The notes beneath the pieces are model-generated. The model was not told the origin of the DNA, made no database searches, and saw only the letters and a list, made by a program, of their open reading frames with translations. The position numbers and the translations under genes were made by a program. Shown here in pieces: positions 42,203-50,942 of a DNA stretch of 64,000 bases; positions within the stretch are counted from its first letter, which is position 1, and every line of letters begins with the position of its first letter. The stretch covers positions 791,501-855,500 of the forward strand of contig NZ_UWOP01000001.1 in NCBI RefSeq assembly GCF_900604485.1. The letters run 5' to 3'. This DNA comes from Enterococcus mediterraneensis. GTDB taxonomy: Bacteria; Bacillota; Bacilli; Lactobacillales; Enterococcaceae.

Positions 42203-45200
42203 CTATAAACGATAAGCAATCTTGCTTTGACCGCTGCCGTTGGTTTTGACCAATACTTGTTGGGTCACTCGTTCCTTTAATTCTCGTACATGACTGATGA
42301 TACCGATCAGCCGACCTTCATTTTCAATCATTGCTAAAGCCTCCATCGCCATTTCCAGCGATTCTTCATCCAGTGAACCGAATCCCTCATCAATGAATAA
42401 CGCTTCGATAGCGATCCCGCCTGAACGATTTTGGATGACATCTGCCAGTGACAAAGCCAACGCCAATGCGGCGATGAAACTTTCTCCGCCAGACAATGTA
42501 TGGGCGCGGCGGGAAGCTCCCGCATTGTCATCATAGATATTGATCTCTAAACCAGTATTCTTTTTATTGCCGCTGATCGTATCTGCCAGTTCAAATTGAT
42601 AGCGTCCTCGTGTCAAACGAAGCAGTCGCTGATTGGCGATCTCCAAGATCTCAGCAAGATACGCCTGCAATACATAGCGTTCCAAACTGGTTTTATATTC
42701 ATTATCCCCGTTAATCGTTCGAAAAAGCTGCTGCAGCTGCATTTTTTCTTCGGTCTCTGCACGATTTTTTTCATAAAGCTCTTTTAGCGTATCATACAGC
42801 TTTTCATTTTGCGCCACACGTTCTTTTTGTTCGAAGAAGTATTCTTGGCTTTCATTCACCAGTTGCTGCGCTTGTTCGTAGTTCTCAGATAAAGGCAAAA
42901 GATCTGGCGCTTGCTGGGTACCGATTTTTTCTGTCAATTCTTGCAAGCGATGTTGGATCACTGCTTGTTTTTGTTCATATTCGTTGATTTCTTCTGTTAA
43001 TCCAGTGATCAGCGGCAATTCTGTCAGCCAATTCCTTAATGCGTCCATATCTGCTGAAAAGTCCGCTTCATCAAATGCTTGTTGTAGCTTTTCTTGAAGA
43101 GTTTGGTGTTCTTTTTGACAGTGAGTCACTTGTTCCAGTATCTGACTGACTTGTTCTTCTAATGCCGCCTGTTGGGTCTTCAGTGTTTCGCCAAGCTGTC
43201 CATCGGCTGACAGCATCGTTTCTGCTTGTTGAATCTCTGCTTGCAACTGAGCGATCTCTGCTTGCAGCTGGCTTTCGGCTATTTCTCCTACCTGCGCCGT
43301 TAGTGTCGTGATTTTCCCAGCAGCTTGCTGCAGTTGCGCATCCAGATTGTGACGCGCGGTTTGCAAAGCAGCCGCTTCTTCATTGATTTCCATTTGCTGT
43401 TTTTCAATTGCTGACAAACATTCTTGTGCCTCTTGAAAAGCTTTTTCCTGTGCTTGCTGGTCTGCCAATGCCGCTTTTAAATATTCTTGCAGATCCTTTT
43501 TTTGCGGATTGGCTTGATCGAGTGCAAACAATCTCCAAAAGGCTTGGTTTGCTTGTTTTTGCTGTTGTTGGATCTGTACTTGTTTTTGAAGGGTCTCTTC
43601 AAGCGTTGTCTGCAGTTGTTCTGTTTTCTGCTTCCAAATCGCTGATTGTTCCTTTTGGGCCAGCAACAACTGTTCCGCAGTTTCCAATTGTTGTTCGTTT
43701 TCTTTGATTTCCGACAACGAATATTGCTGGTGCTGGGCGATATTGGGGTGAGAAGCCGCACCGCACAATGGACAAGGTTCGCCTTCTAACAAATCTAAAC
43801 TCAAGCGTGCGATCTGCATTTGGGCGTTCTTACTTTTCAATTGTGCCACTAAACGTACTTGCAGCGGGATTTCTTGTTCTATGGAACGTCCTTTAGTGTC
43901 GATTTCAGTGATCTGCTGTTGGAAATGCAGGATCTTTTCTTTAGTTTCCTGTTCTTCTGACTGATACATTTGCCACTGTTCCGCCAACTGCTGTGCTTTC
44001 AACAGCAGGACTTCCTGCTTTTGCCAGTCATCTTTTTTGGCGATAATTTTTTGTGCAGTTTGCTTTTCTAATGACACTTGTTCTTTTTTTACAGTTAATT
44101 CTGCTTCTTGACGGTCAAACTGCTCTTTTTGAGCAAGCCAGTCTTTTTGCTGACGCATCAATTTTTCTTTTTCCCTGACAAGAGGCAATCGGTAATTTTT
44201 TTCCTGCAACTCTGTATTTTTTTGCTTCAATTCTATTTGCTGTTGCTGGATCTCTGGACGTTTTTGCTGCCATCTTTCCAACTCTTGCTGATTTTCGGTT
44301 TTAGCTGCGCGGGTCTTTGTCAAGCGTTCTTCCAATTCTCCATGCTTCGTCTGATTCGCATCCAGCTGTGACAGCAGACCTTGCTGTTCTTTGCTCCACT
44401 GCAAACGAAGCAGCTGATTTTTTTTCAGCGCTATTTGATCCAGCTGAGCAGACAACTCGGCTTGTTTAGTTTCCAACTCGCTTTTTTCGTCAAACAGCTC
44501 TGCTAACGCCTGTGCTTGATAAAAGCGTTGTTCTGCTGTTTTTTGCGCATCTTGTGCTTTTAGCAATTTTGCTTGCAGTTCCGCTGATTTTTTCCGATCT
44601 ATGCGCAACGCTTCTTGCCATTGAGTCAATGTTTCGGACAATGTAACAGTTTCTGTTGGTTCTTCTATCCAATGAAACCGAGACTTTAATGTATCAGCGG
44701 TGATGAGCTGCTGCTGGATGCGTTGCTGCTGATTCTTGCTTTGTTCTTTCAGCCATTCATTCAATCGTTGATAGATTTCTGTGCCAAAGAGGTTTCGCAA
44801 TACTTTTTCTTTGTCGTTGCTAGAAGCCACTAAAAAGTTTCGGAATTCGCCTTGGGGCAGCATGATGATCTGTAAAAATTGTTTTGCGTCTAGATGAAGC
44901 AATTCTTTGATATACTGCTCGACTTCGGTTTTTTTCGAAAAACGGCGGATCTCTTTTAAATCTTCGCCAAAAATCGTTAACGCGACTTTTGCCGCTTGAT
45001 CTTTCGTTCCTTCGCCGCGTTTTTTCATTAATGTTTGTTCGGGCCGCCGCTCGATCTCATAAAGGATTCCCTGATGTTCAAAAGAAAAAGTGACACATGT
45101 TTCTTCTTTTGGCGAAGCGAACATAGAGCGCATTTCTTTTCCTGAACGCAGATTACCGGAAGTTTCTCCGAACAAGGCATACGTCATGCCGTCGAAAATC

Positions 45201-45325
45201 GTTGTTTTTCCAGCGCCGGTCTTGCCGCTGACCAAAAAAAGCCCTGCTTCTTGAAAATCGCCAAAATCCAGCGTTTCATTGATAAAGGGTCCAAAATTTT
45301 TCATTGTCAGTTTTCTTGGCTGCAC
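42203..45325 (-). CDS. sbcC: Nuclease SbcCD subunit C
   Basis: SMC-like ATPase subunit of the SbcCD nuclease, which opens hairpins and processes DNA ends. 1040 residues. Walker A GKTGAGKTT is at 34-42, long coiled coils follow (Q, E and K-rich, roughly 170-900), and the zinc hook CPLCGAASHP is near residue 515-520. The C-terminal signature LSGGESFIAALALALSLADV and Walker B ALFIDEGFGSLDEESL complete the ATPase. It overlaps sbcD by 19 bp, so it is translationally coupled. The E. coli and Bacillus orders are the same. The SNF2 helicase gene follows. Confidence 0.95.
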   Translation of the reverse strand: MQPRKLTMKNFGPFINETLDFGDFQEAGLFLVSGKTGAGKTTIFDGMTYALFGETSGNLRSGKEMRSMFASPKEETCVTFSFEHQGILYEIERRPEQTLMKKRGEGTKDQAAKVALTIFGEDLKEIRRFSKKTEVEQYIKELLHLDAKQFLQIIMLPQGEFRNFLVASSNDKEKVLRNLFGTEIYQRLNEWLKEQSKNQQQRIQQQLITADTLKSRFHWIEEPTETVTLSETLTQWQEALRIDRKKSAELQAKLLKAQDAQKTAEQRFYQAQALAELFDEKSELETKQAELSAQLDQIALKKNQLLRLQWSKEQQGLLSQLDANQTKHGELEERLTKTRAAKTENQQELERWQQKRPEIQQQQIELKQKNTELQEKNYRLPLVREKEKLMRQQKDWLAQKEQFDRQEAELTVKKEQVSLEKQTAQKIIAKKDDWQKQEVLLLKAQQLAEQWQMYQSEEQETKEKILHFQQQITEIDTKGRSIEQEIPLQVRLVAQLKSKNAQMQIARLSLDLLEGEPCPLCGAASHPNIAQHQQYSLSEIKENEQQLETAEQLLLAQKEQSAIWKQKTEQLQTTLEETLQKQVQIQQQQKQANQAFWRLFALDQANPQKKDLQEYLKAALADQQAQEKAFQEAQECLSAIEKQQMEINEEAAALQTARHNLDAQLQQAAGKITTLTAQVGEIAESQLQAEIAQLQAEIQQAETMLSADGQLGETLKTQQAALEEQVSQILEQVTHCQKEHQTLQEKLQQAFDEADFSADMDALRNWLTELPLITGLTEEINEYEQKQAVIQHRLQELTEKIGTQQAPDLLPLSENYEQAQQLVNESQEYFFEQKERVAQNEKLYDTLKELYEKNRAETEEKMQLQQLFRTINGDNEYKTSLERYVLQAYLAEILEIANQRLLRLTRGRYQFELADTISGNKKNTGLEINIYDDNAGASRRAHTLSGGESFIAALALALSLADVIQNRSGGIAIEALFIDEGFGSLDEESLEMAMEALAMIENEGRLIGIISHVRELKERVTQQVLVKTNGSGQSKIAYRL

Positions 45326-46452
45326 GTTTGCTCACTCTTTTCTCTATTGGTTACTGCCTGCAATCCCTTGGCGATCCATTCCTCTTGAGTTTCTGTCAGT
45401 TGGGCTGATGCGATCTCTTTGAAGAAATCACCGATCAGCTGTTGCGGCGAGTTGAACCGCTTTTTGAATTTTTCGATTTTTCTTTTTTCAACAACTCCTG
45501 CACTACGCTCGACACTAAGAATGCGAGGATAGATGGTCCGCAATTGATTCATCATATTAGGGATGATCATGCGATCCGTCAACACTACATGCAGGAAAGC
45601 TTCCCGGTCCATCTGCTGATAATATTCCGGATCTAACAGCTCTTGGAAAGATGCCGTGATTACCTTTAACTCATGAAGAGGAGTCAACGGAATGAATTCC
45701 CGTGTACCCGTTTCAGTATCCACTAAAAAAACACCTTTTTGCTGATTCGCTTCTGATACGGAAAATTTCAAAGGCGCACCGCTGTATTGGCTGTTTTTTT
45801 CCTGTAATGCGTCTTTATTGTGGAGATGTCCTAACGCCACATAGCTGAAATCTGTTAAAAGATCCGCCGGGACACCGTCTAATCCGCCGACTTCGATTTG
45901 GATCTCGGAATCAGTCCGACTGCTGCCGGCTACAAAAAAATGACTGATCAAGACTTGTTTTTTCATCGGATCGAAGGACTTCTTCATTTCTTCCACTACT
46001 CGCTGCATCGCGGCTTTGATCGTCTTCAGATCTTCCTCGAAATACAGACGGGCTTCAAAGGGTTCGAAATACGGCAATAAATAAAACTGTACATCTGCCA
46101 TTTCGACAGGCACAAAAGCTTGCGCCAATCGTGTATGCAAATGGAATTTCGTTTGCGCAAACCAGGGACTGCCGGCTTCCAAACGTACGCCGCTGTCATG
46201 ATTGCCGGAGATCGCCAAAATCGGCAGCTGATTGTTCAAATTCATTTCAACGATCGTCTGATTGAACAGTTCCACCGCATCCACAGCGGGAACGGAACGA
46301 TCATAAAGATCCCCGGCGATCACCAAAGCGTCTACTTGCTTGTCTTTTGCTACTTGAAGTATCTGTTCCAAAATATACTTTTGGTCTGCAAGCAGATCAT
46401 AGCCATTTAATTTTTTGCCGATATGCCAATCTGCGGTATGTAGAAAACGCAC
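45307..46452 (-). CDS. sbcD: Nuclease SbcCD subunit D
   Basis: Metallophosphoesterase nuclease subunit of SbcCD. 381 residues. Metal-binding motifs DWHIG (near residue 9), AGDLYDR, SGNHDSG and the late ALGHLHNK are all present. The GTG at 46452 is taken as start because MRFLHTADWHIGKKL is the normal family N-terminus and AAAGG lies nine bases ahead; a TTG six codons earlier lacks a site. It overlaps sbcC by 19 bp and begins the sbcD-sbcC-SNF2 unit. Confidence 0.93.
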   Translation of the reverse strand: MRFLHTADWHIGKKLNGYDLLADQKYILEQILQVAKDKQVDALVIAGDLYDRSVPAVDAVELFNQTIVEMNLNNQLPILAISGNHDSGVRLEAGSPWFAQTKFHLHTRLAQAFVPVEMADVQFYLLPYFEPFEARLYFEEDLKTIKAAMQRVVEEMKKSFDPMKKQVLISHFFVAGSSRTDSEIQIEVGGLDGVPADLLTDFSYVALGHLHNKDALQEKNSQYSGAPLKFSVSEANQQKGVFLVDTETGTREFIPLTPLHELKVITASFQELLDPEYYQQMDREAFLHVVLTDRMIIPNMMNQLRTIYPRILSVERSAGVVEKRKIEKFKKRFNSPQQLIGDFFKEIASAQLTETQEEWIAKGLQAVTNREKSEQTCSQEN

Positions 46453-46517
46453 CCTCTCACTGCCTTTCAAAAAATATCTTTCTAAACATTATAACACTTT
46501 CCACGTTTCTTAAAAAT

Positions 46518-46563
46518 GAAAAAAGAGAAAAACAACGGCTTGACGCGCGCTGTTTCTCTCTTT
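46518..46563 (-). terminator. Terminator after the acyltransferase gene
   Basis: Minus strand AAAGAGAGAAACA...TGTTTTTCTCTTTTTT, directly after the acyltransferase stop and ahead of sbcD. Confidence 0.75.
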
Positions 46564-46570
46564 AGGAATT

Positions 46571-47197
46571 TTATTGTTTCTTATCGACAGGATAGACAAA
46601 GTCTGGATTCACTTCTTGATCCAATTGATCAAAAGCGGTTTGGATCCGACGCTCTACTTCTGCTAAGCCGTCTTTATCCATTTTTTTCAAATCACTGATA
46701 TCGATCGGCTCGCCAAATCGGATGGTAACCCGTTTACGTTTCAGCAAATCACCGAAAGTCAAAGGTCCTTGATAGACAGATGGTACGATAGGAACTTTGG
46801 CCATACGGGAAATCAGTGCCATCCCGCCCTTTAGCTCCGTAGAATGTCTGGTGCCGCTTGGGAACATGATCAAACTCAAATCCGTATCTTTCAATAATTT
46901 TACCGGTGTTTTAATGGCGCTTGGTCCGGGATTGTCTCGTTTTACCGGAAACGCGTTGGCGTATTTCAAGATAAAACGCAGCACAGGATTTTTGAACAAT
47001 TCTTCTTTGGCCATAAAGCTGAATTTTTTAGGACTGGCAGCAACTGCCAGATACAACGGATCCCACCAGGTACGATGAGGAGCCACTAAGATATAATTCG
47101 TATTTTGAGGTAGTACTTGTTTGTTTTGATATCGGGCATTGCCGTTCAAGATAAATAAAACGATCCGCACGACGCCCCGCATAAATCTAAAAAACAT
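46571..47197 (-). CDS. plsC: 1-acyl-sn-glycerol-3-phosphate acyltransferase
   Basis: Membrane-associated acyltransferase that makes phosphatidic acid from lysophosphatidic acid. 208 residues. The catalytic HX4D motif is HRTWWD near residue 37, inside VAPHRTWWDPLYLAVA. The acceptor motif FPSGTRHSTELKGGMALISR is near 115-135, then IVPSVYQG. One N-terminal hydrophobic helix anchors it. A GGAAGAGAAG leader provides the ribosome site. It is single and divergent from the trmN-like gene. Confidence 0.92.
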   Translation of the reverse strand: MFFRFMRGVVRIVLFILNGNARYQNKQVLPQNTNYILVAPHRTWWDPLYLAVAASPKKFSFMAKEELFKNPVLRFILKYANAFPVKRDNPGPSAIKTPVKLLKDTDLSLIMFPSGTRHSTELKGGMALISRMAKVPIVPSVYQGPLTFGDLLKRKRVTIRFGEPIDISDLKKMDKDGLAEVERRIQTAFDQLDQEVNPDFVYPVDKKQ

Positions 47198-47266
47198 CTT
47201 CTCTTCCTTTCTGATACATTATAAGTATGCAAAAAAATTAGTTTCTTGACAAGCTTTTTTGTTGGT

Positions 47267-47294
47267 TTGCTGGAAATCATAAACGTAGTATAAT
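47267..47294 (+). promoter_or_regulatory. Candidate promoter of the methyltransferase/GIY-YIG pair
   Basis: -35 TTGCTG (47267-47272), 16-bp spacer, -10 TATAAT (47289-47294), 35 bp ahead of the start. Confidence 0.55.
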
Positions 47295-47328
47295 ACTTTT
47301 ATAATTTTTTATGAAGCAGGTGTTTTTC

Positions 47329-48063
47329 ATGTTGAATCCCAGCGAGCGGATCGATCAGCTTTACGCCGATGATATCCAGATCATCCAAAGTCCCGAGGTC
47401 TTTTCTTTTTCTTTAGATGCCGTCCTTTTAGCGAATTTTCCAAGAGTTCCCAAACGAGGGACCATCGTCGATCTTTGTGCCGGCAACGGCGCGGTAGGTT
47501 TATTTTTAAGCCGCAAAACTCAAGGGCATATTTATCAGATCGAATTACAAGAACGTTTAGCGGATATGGCGCAGCGCAGTATCCAATTGAATCATTTAGA
47601 AGAACGAATGACTATGTACAATCTCGATTTAAAAGATAGTTTCACTAAAATAAGACCCGATTCTGTGGATTTATTGGTTTGTAATCCGCCCTATTTCCGG
47701 GATCTGCCGACAAACAATAAAAATCCTAATCAGCATTTGGCGCTGGCTCGGCATGAGATTGCTACGACACTGGAAGAGGTGATCGCTGTCTCCAGTAAAT
47801 TATTGAAAATGAATGGTCATTTTGCGTTGGTCCATCGCCCAGACCGCTTTTTGGATATTTTAGAGTTGATGAAAAAATATCGTATCGCCCCAAAACGGAT
47901 CCGTTTCGTCTATCCTAAACAGGAAAAAGACGCGAATATCATATTGGTAGAAGGAATCAAAGACGGCAAAACAGATGGCTTCAAGATCAAACCGTCACTG
48001 ATCGTTTACGATGAAAACGGTCAGTACACACCGGAAGTCAGAAGGATGCTCTATGGCAAGTGA
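47329..48063 (+). CDS. tRNA1(Val) (adenine-37-N6)-methyltransferase-like protein
   Basis: SAM-dependent N6-adenine methyltransferase of 244 residues, related to TrmN6/YfiC and Bacillus YabB. The SAM motif is VDLCAGNGAVGLFLS near residue 47-61, and the catalytic NPPYF is at about 120 (LLVCNPPYFRD), as in enzymes that act on adenine N6. The ATG at 47329 has GCAGGTG at good spacing; an ATG six codons earlier does not. Its stop overlaps the start of the GIY-YIG gene, the yabB-yazA arrangement of Bacillus. The tRNA target is inferred from the family. Confidence 0.88.
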   Translation: MLNPSERIDQLYADDIQIIQSPEVFSFSLDAVLLANFPRVPKRGTIVDLCAGNGAVGLFLSRKTQGHIYQIELQERLADMAQRSIQLNHLEERMTMYNLDLKDSFTKIRPDSVDLLVCNPPYFRDLPTNNKNPNQHLALARHEIATTLEEVIAVSSKLLKMNGHFALVHRPDRFLDILELMKKYRIAPKRIRFVYPKQEKDANIILVEGIKDGKTDGFKIKPSLIVYDENGQYTPEVRRMLYGK

Positions 48064-48316
48064 TCACTATTTTTACGTATTGTTATGCCACGACGGCAGT
48101 TTTTACGGCGGATACACCACCGATCCTGTACGTCGCTTGAAGGAACACAACAGCGGTACCGGTGCCAAATATACCCATCCTCAAAGCCGCCGTCCCGTCA
48201 CTATGATCCACAACGAAAAATTCGCTACTCGCAGCGAAGCCACTAAGGCTGAAGCCGCCTTTAAAAAATTGAGCCGCAAACAAAAAGAAGCCTATCTGAA
48301 AAAAGCAGCGCAATAA
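48053..48316 (+). CDS. GIY-YIG nuclease family protein (YazA-like)
   Basis: Small GIY-YIG domain protein of 87 residues. The signature is YFYVLLCHDGSFYGGYTTD (residues 6-24) with the expected Y...YGGYT spacing, followed by a conserved Arg-Lys pair (RRLKEHN) and a late glutamate. The ATG at 48053 has AGAAGGA six bases upstream and overlaps the methyltransferase stop. UPF0213/YazA proteins are thought to be endonucleases with unknown targets. Ends at the terminator at 48314-48357. Confidence 0.9.
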   Translation: MASDHYFYVLLCHDGSFYGGYTTDPVRRLKEHNSGTGAKYTHPQSRRPVTMIHNEKFATRSEATKAEAAFKKLSRKQKEAYLKKAAQ

Positions 48317-48357
48317 AAAAGATTCTCCGAAGCATTTGTTTTCGGAGAATCTTTTTT
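48314..48357. terminator. Bidirectional terminator between GIY-YIG and FluC genes
   Basis: Stem AGATTCTCCGAA...TTCGGAGAATCT with A and T runs, between convergent genes; it reaches the stop codon of the second fluC gene. Confidence 0.85.
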
Positions 48358-48709
48358 AAATAAGCGAACCGATCAAAATACCTAAAAAGCCTACCGACAG
48401 CCCGCCAACGTAAGAAAGAATAAAGTAACGGTAAAAATAATCGCGTTTTGTTCGATAGAGCTTCAACAGTTCAAAGTTGAAGGTGGAAAATGTCGTATAG
48501 CCTCCCATCATTCCTGTACCTAAAAAAAGATATGCCTGCTGATCTAACTGAGCCCCAGCAAAAATCCCCAATAAAAGCGCACCTGTCAAGTTGATTAGCT
48601 GTGTCGCTAACGGATAGATCGTCCTTCGTCCCTCAAACAAGCGATTGAGACCGTGACGGCACATGGCACCAAGCGCGCCGCCGAATCCTACTAATACTGT
48701 TTCAATCAC
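48356..48709 (-). CDS. crcB: Fluoride channel FluC/CrcB, second of a pair
   Basis: Fluoride-specific ion channel subunit, 117 residues, four membrane helices. Family motifs are VGFGGALGAMCRHGLNRLF at the start, QLINLTGALLLGIFAG, and GGYTTFSTFNFELLKLY with the FxxFxxF phenylalanines. It overlaps its partner by 8 bp. Firmicutes often encode two FluC proteins together, which may form a heterodimer, and both are needed in some species. No fluoride riboswitch is seen upstream. Confidence 0.9.
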   Translation of the reverse strand: MIETVLVGFGGALGAMCRHGLNRLFEGRRTIYPLATQLINLTGALLLGIFAGAQLDQQAYLFLGTGMMGGYTTFSTFNFELLKLYRTKRDYFYRYFILSYVGGLSVGFLGILIGSLI

Positions 48710-49082
48710 GACTCATCCCTCCAAGCTTATCCCCTAAAAAAGCCATCAATAGACCGCCGCAAATCGAACATACCAGATAGACAACCGCCAGCAACCAGTC
48801 ATTTCCCCGCATTAGATTAACGCTGTCGATCGCAAAAGAAGAAAATGTCGTAAACGCGCCGAAAAAGCCCGTACCGATACCTAAAATCAAGCGGCCATTG
48901 ATCTTCTGGTCCACTAGAATATGTTTTACCAACCAAGTAAATAAAAAACAGCCGATCAAATTGACCACCAATGTTCCTATAGGAAAAACGCCGAGTTTAG
49001 GAAGCCACATCCCTAAATAATACCGCACGTTGCTTCCCAAAAAAGCAAACAGCCCTACTATCACATAATCCACTTGTGCCAC
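48702..49082 (-). CDS. crcB: Fluoride channel FluC/CrcB, first of a pair
   Basis: Partner fluoride channel subunit, 126 residues, four membrane helices. Motifs LGSNVRYYLGMWLPKLG, LVVNLIGCFLFTWLV and GTGFFGAFTTFSSFAIDSVN match the family. A 3' overlap of 8 bp with the second fluC shows translational coupling. It lies 60 bp behind efp, after an efp terminator; AGGTAGGTGG in front of the ATG is the ribosome site. Confidence 0.9.
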   Translation of the reverse strand: MAQVDYVIVGLFAFLGSNVRYYLGMWLPKLGVFPIGTLVVNLIGCFLFTWLVKHILVDQKINGRLILGIGTGFFGAFTTFSSFAIDSVNLMRGNDWLLAVVYLVCSICGGLLMAFLGDKLGGMSRD

Positions 49083-49107
49083 CTACCTTTCCTATTGCTT
49101 TTCCATC

Positions 49108-49137
49108 AAAAAAGCCGAACCCTAATGATTCGACTCT
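49108..49137 (-). terminator. Terminator after efp
   Basis: Minus strand AGTCGAA...TTCGGCT followed by six T residues, just after the efp stop. Confidence 0.7.
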
Positions 49138-49142
49138 GTTTG

Positions 49143-49706
49143 TTATTTTGAAGCACGTTTGATGTAAGTTCCTTCAGCGGTATTGATTTCCAATTCTTCG
49201 CCTGCTTCGACAAAGTCAGGAACGTTGACTACTAAACCAGTTTCCATTGTTGCTGGTTTACCGGATCCGGTAACTGTTGCACCTTTGATAGATGGTTGTG
49301 TTTCAACGACTTTTAAAACGACAGAAGATGGTAATTGTACACCGATTACTTCGCTGCCGAAGAATTGGATCTTCACTTCCATGTTTTCTAAGATGTATTT
49401 CATTTCGTCAGCTACTGTTTCTACTGGGATCTCATATTGTTCATAGGTTTCCAGATCCATGAAAAACGCTGTGTCGTCCATTGTGTAAAGGTATTGTACC
49501 GCTTTGGTATCAATATGAGCTTTTTCAAATTTTTCTTCTGGACGGAATGTAGTATCATACGTTGCTCCTGAACGCACATCTTTCAATTTCATACGCATAA
49601 CGGTATTTCCTTTGCCAGGTTTGTGATGGCTAGCTTCCAAAACTTTGATCAGTTTGCCATCTTGTACAAAAGTCATACCAGCTCTTAAATCACTTGCTGA
49701 AATCAT
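49143..49706 (-). CDS. efp: Elongation factor P
   Basis: Translation factor that relieves stalling at polyproline. 187 residues in the usual three-domain form. The N-terminal domain [20 protein letters not shown] leads to the modification loop [12 protein letters not shown], with the modifiable lysine near residue 32. The C-terminal domain contains [27 protein letters not shown] lies six bases upstream. Ends at a terminator; the fluC genes follow. Confidence 0.97.
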   Translation of the reverse strand: MISASDLRAGMTFVQDGKLIKVLEASHHKPGKGNTVMRMKLKDVRSGATYDTTFRPEEKFEKAHIDTKAVQYLYTMDDTAFFMDLETYEQYEIPVETVADEMKYILENMEVKIQFFGSEVIGVQLPSSVVLKVVETQPSIKGATVTGSGKPATMETGLVVNVPDFVEAGEELEINTAEGTYIKRASK

Positions 49707-49803
49707 TTAAATCCTTCTTTCTTGTTAATGTAAATAGTCCTTTCCCATTGTAGCAAACCGGAAAAGATAACGCTAGGGACAAAGAAAAATTCTTCATCTT
49801 CTT

Positions 49804-50739
49804 TTAATCCCGGTGATAATTAGGAACATATTCATCTGTCTCGATATAAATATAGACCTTCTTATCCGGCAAAGCGGCCCGGATCACTTTTTCGATCTCA
49901 TTGACAATCGCATAGCCTTTTTCTTCTTGAGTATCCTCAATATCGATTTTAGCCGCGATCAAGATCTCTGTTGGTCCCAAATGAACAGTTTTGATGTCAA
50001 TTAAGCGCTCAACGTCAGGGCGAACAAATGCGGCCTGGATTTTTTTCAGATCGGTACTTGTAACACTCTCGCCCACGATCAAACTGTAAAATTCCCGCGC
50101 TAAAAAGATTGCCGCAAACATCAGCAACAGTCCGATCAACAGACCACTCAACGCATCGAACATCGCATTCCCTGTCAGCATCGTCAGTCCTGTTCCCAAC
50201 AACGCTAGAAATAGACCGATCACCGCACAAAAATCTTCCGTAAAAATAATCAAGATCTCGCTGTGACGGCTTTCCCGTAAAAATTTGAACAACGGCAGCT
50301 TTTCCACGTTCAATTCATGGATTTCTTTAAAAGCTACTCGCAAAGATGAACCTTCGATGATCATGCCTACTACCAATATAATAATGACCAACCATTGATT
50401 ATCTACTTCATGAGCGGGATGAAGCAGTTTCTCCGCCGCTTCCATGACACCTAATGCGCCGCCTCCGAAGAAAAGCATCGTGGCAACGATCGTGCTGAAG
50501 AAATATTTGGCACGTCCTTCACCGAATTGGTGCAATTCACTTTGCCCCCGGTTGGCTCGTTTGTTTCCCACCAATAACAGTGCCTGATTGCTGCAGTCAA
50601 CGACACTGTGGATACTTTCATTGAGCATCGCCGCACTGCCGCTTAGCAGATACCCGACAAATTTACTGATCGCAACTAAGATATTGGCGATCAACGCCGC
50701 GATCACCGACATCATACCTTGTGTTTGTTTTGTTTCCAT
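49804..50739 (-). CDS. Cation diffusion facilitator family transporter
   Basis: Membrane metal efflux protein of the CDF family (Zn, Mn, Fe, Co), 311 residues with about six helices and a C-terminal dimerisation domain. The metal-site motif is LNESIHSVVDCSNQ (HxxxD) in helix 2, near residue 39-52, and a second acidic/His site follows in the later helices. The C-terminal metal domain begins around 220. The ATG at 50739 has GGAGGAG at good spacing; an in-frame codon ten residues earlier does not. The metal cannot be told. It is followed by efp on the same strand but separately transcribed. Confidence 0.9.
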   Translation of the reverse strand: METKQTQGMMSVIAALIANILVAISKFVGYLLSGSAAMLNESIHSVVDCSNQALLLVGNKRANRGQSELHQFGEGRAKYFFSTIVATMLFFGGGALGVMEAAEKLLHPAHEVDNQWLVIIILVVGMIIEGSSLRVAFKEIHELNVEKLPLFKFLRESRHSEILIIFTEDFCAVIGLFLALLGTGLTMLTGNAMFDALSGLLIGLLLMFAAIFLAREFYSLIVGESVTSTDLKKIQAAFVRPDVERLIDIKTVHLGPTEILIAAKIDIEDTQEEKGYAIVNEIEKVIRAALPDKKVYIYIETDEYVPNYHRD

Positions 50740-50891
50740 CTTAGACTCCTCCAATTTTCTGCTGTTCATTATACCCGAATGATCCGCAAAAGCCTACTTT
50801 TCTAATAAATGAAAGGCAATTAAGTTGTAAAAATATGCCACTCGTTTTACTGAACGATATGTAAGGATTACCTCTTACTATCAGTATAACC

Positions 50892-50925
50892 GAAAAAAGA
50901 GACCACGGCTTTTGCCGCGATCTCA
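50892..50925 (-). terminator. Terminator of the alpha-glucan operon
   Basis: Minus strand GAGATCGCGGC-AAAA-GCCGTGGTCTC followed by six T residues, 18 bp after the last glucosidase stop. Confidence 0.85.
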
Positions 50926-50942
50926 GATCATTTATTGCTATC

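Noticed and set aside
49083-49142. Fluoride riboswitch ahead of the FluC pair
   Set aside because: Only a terminator hairpin is seen; the fluoride riboswitch core was not found.
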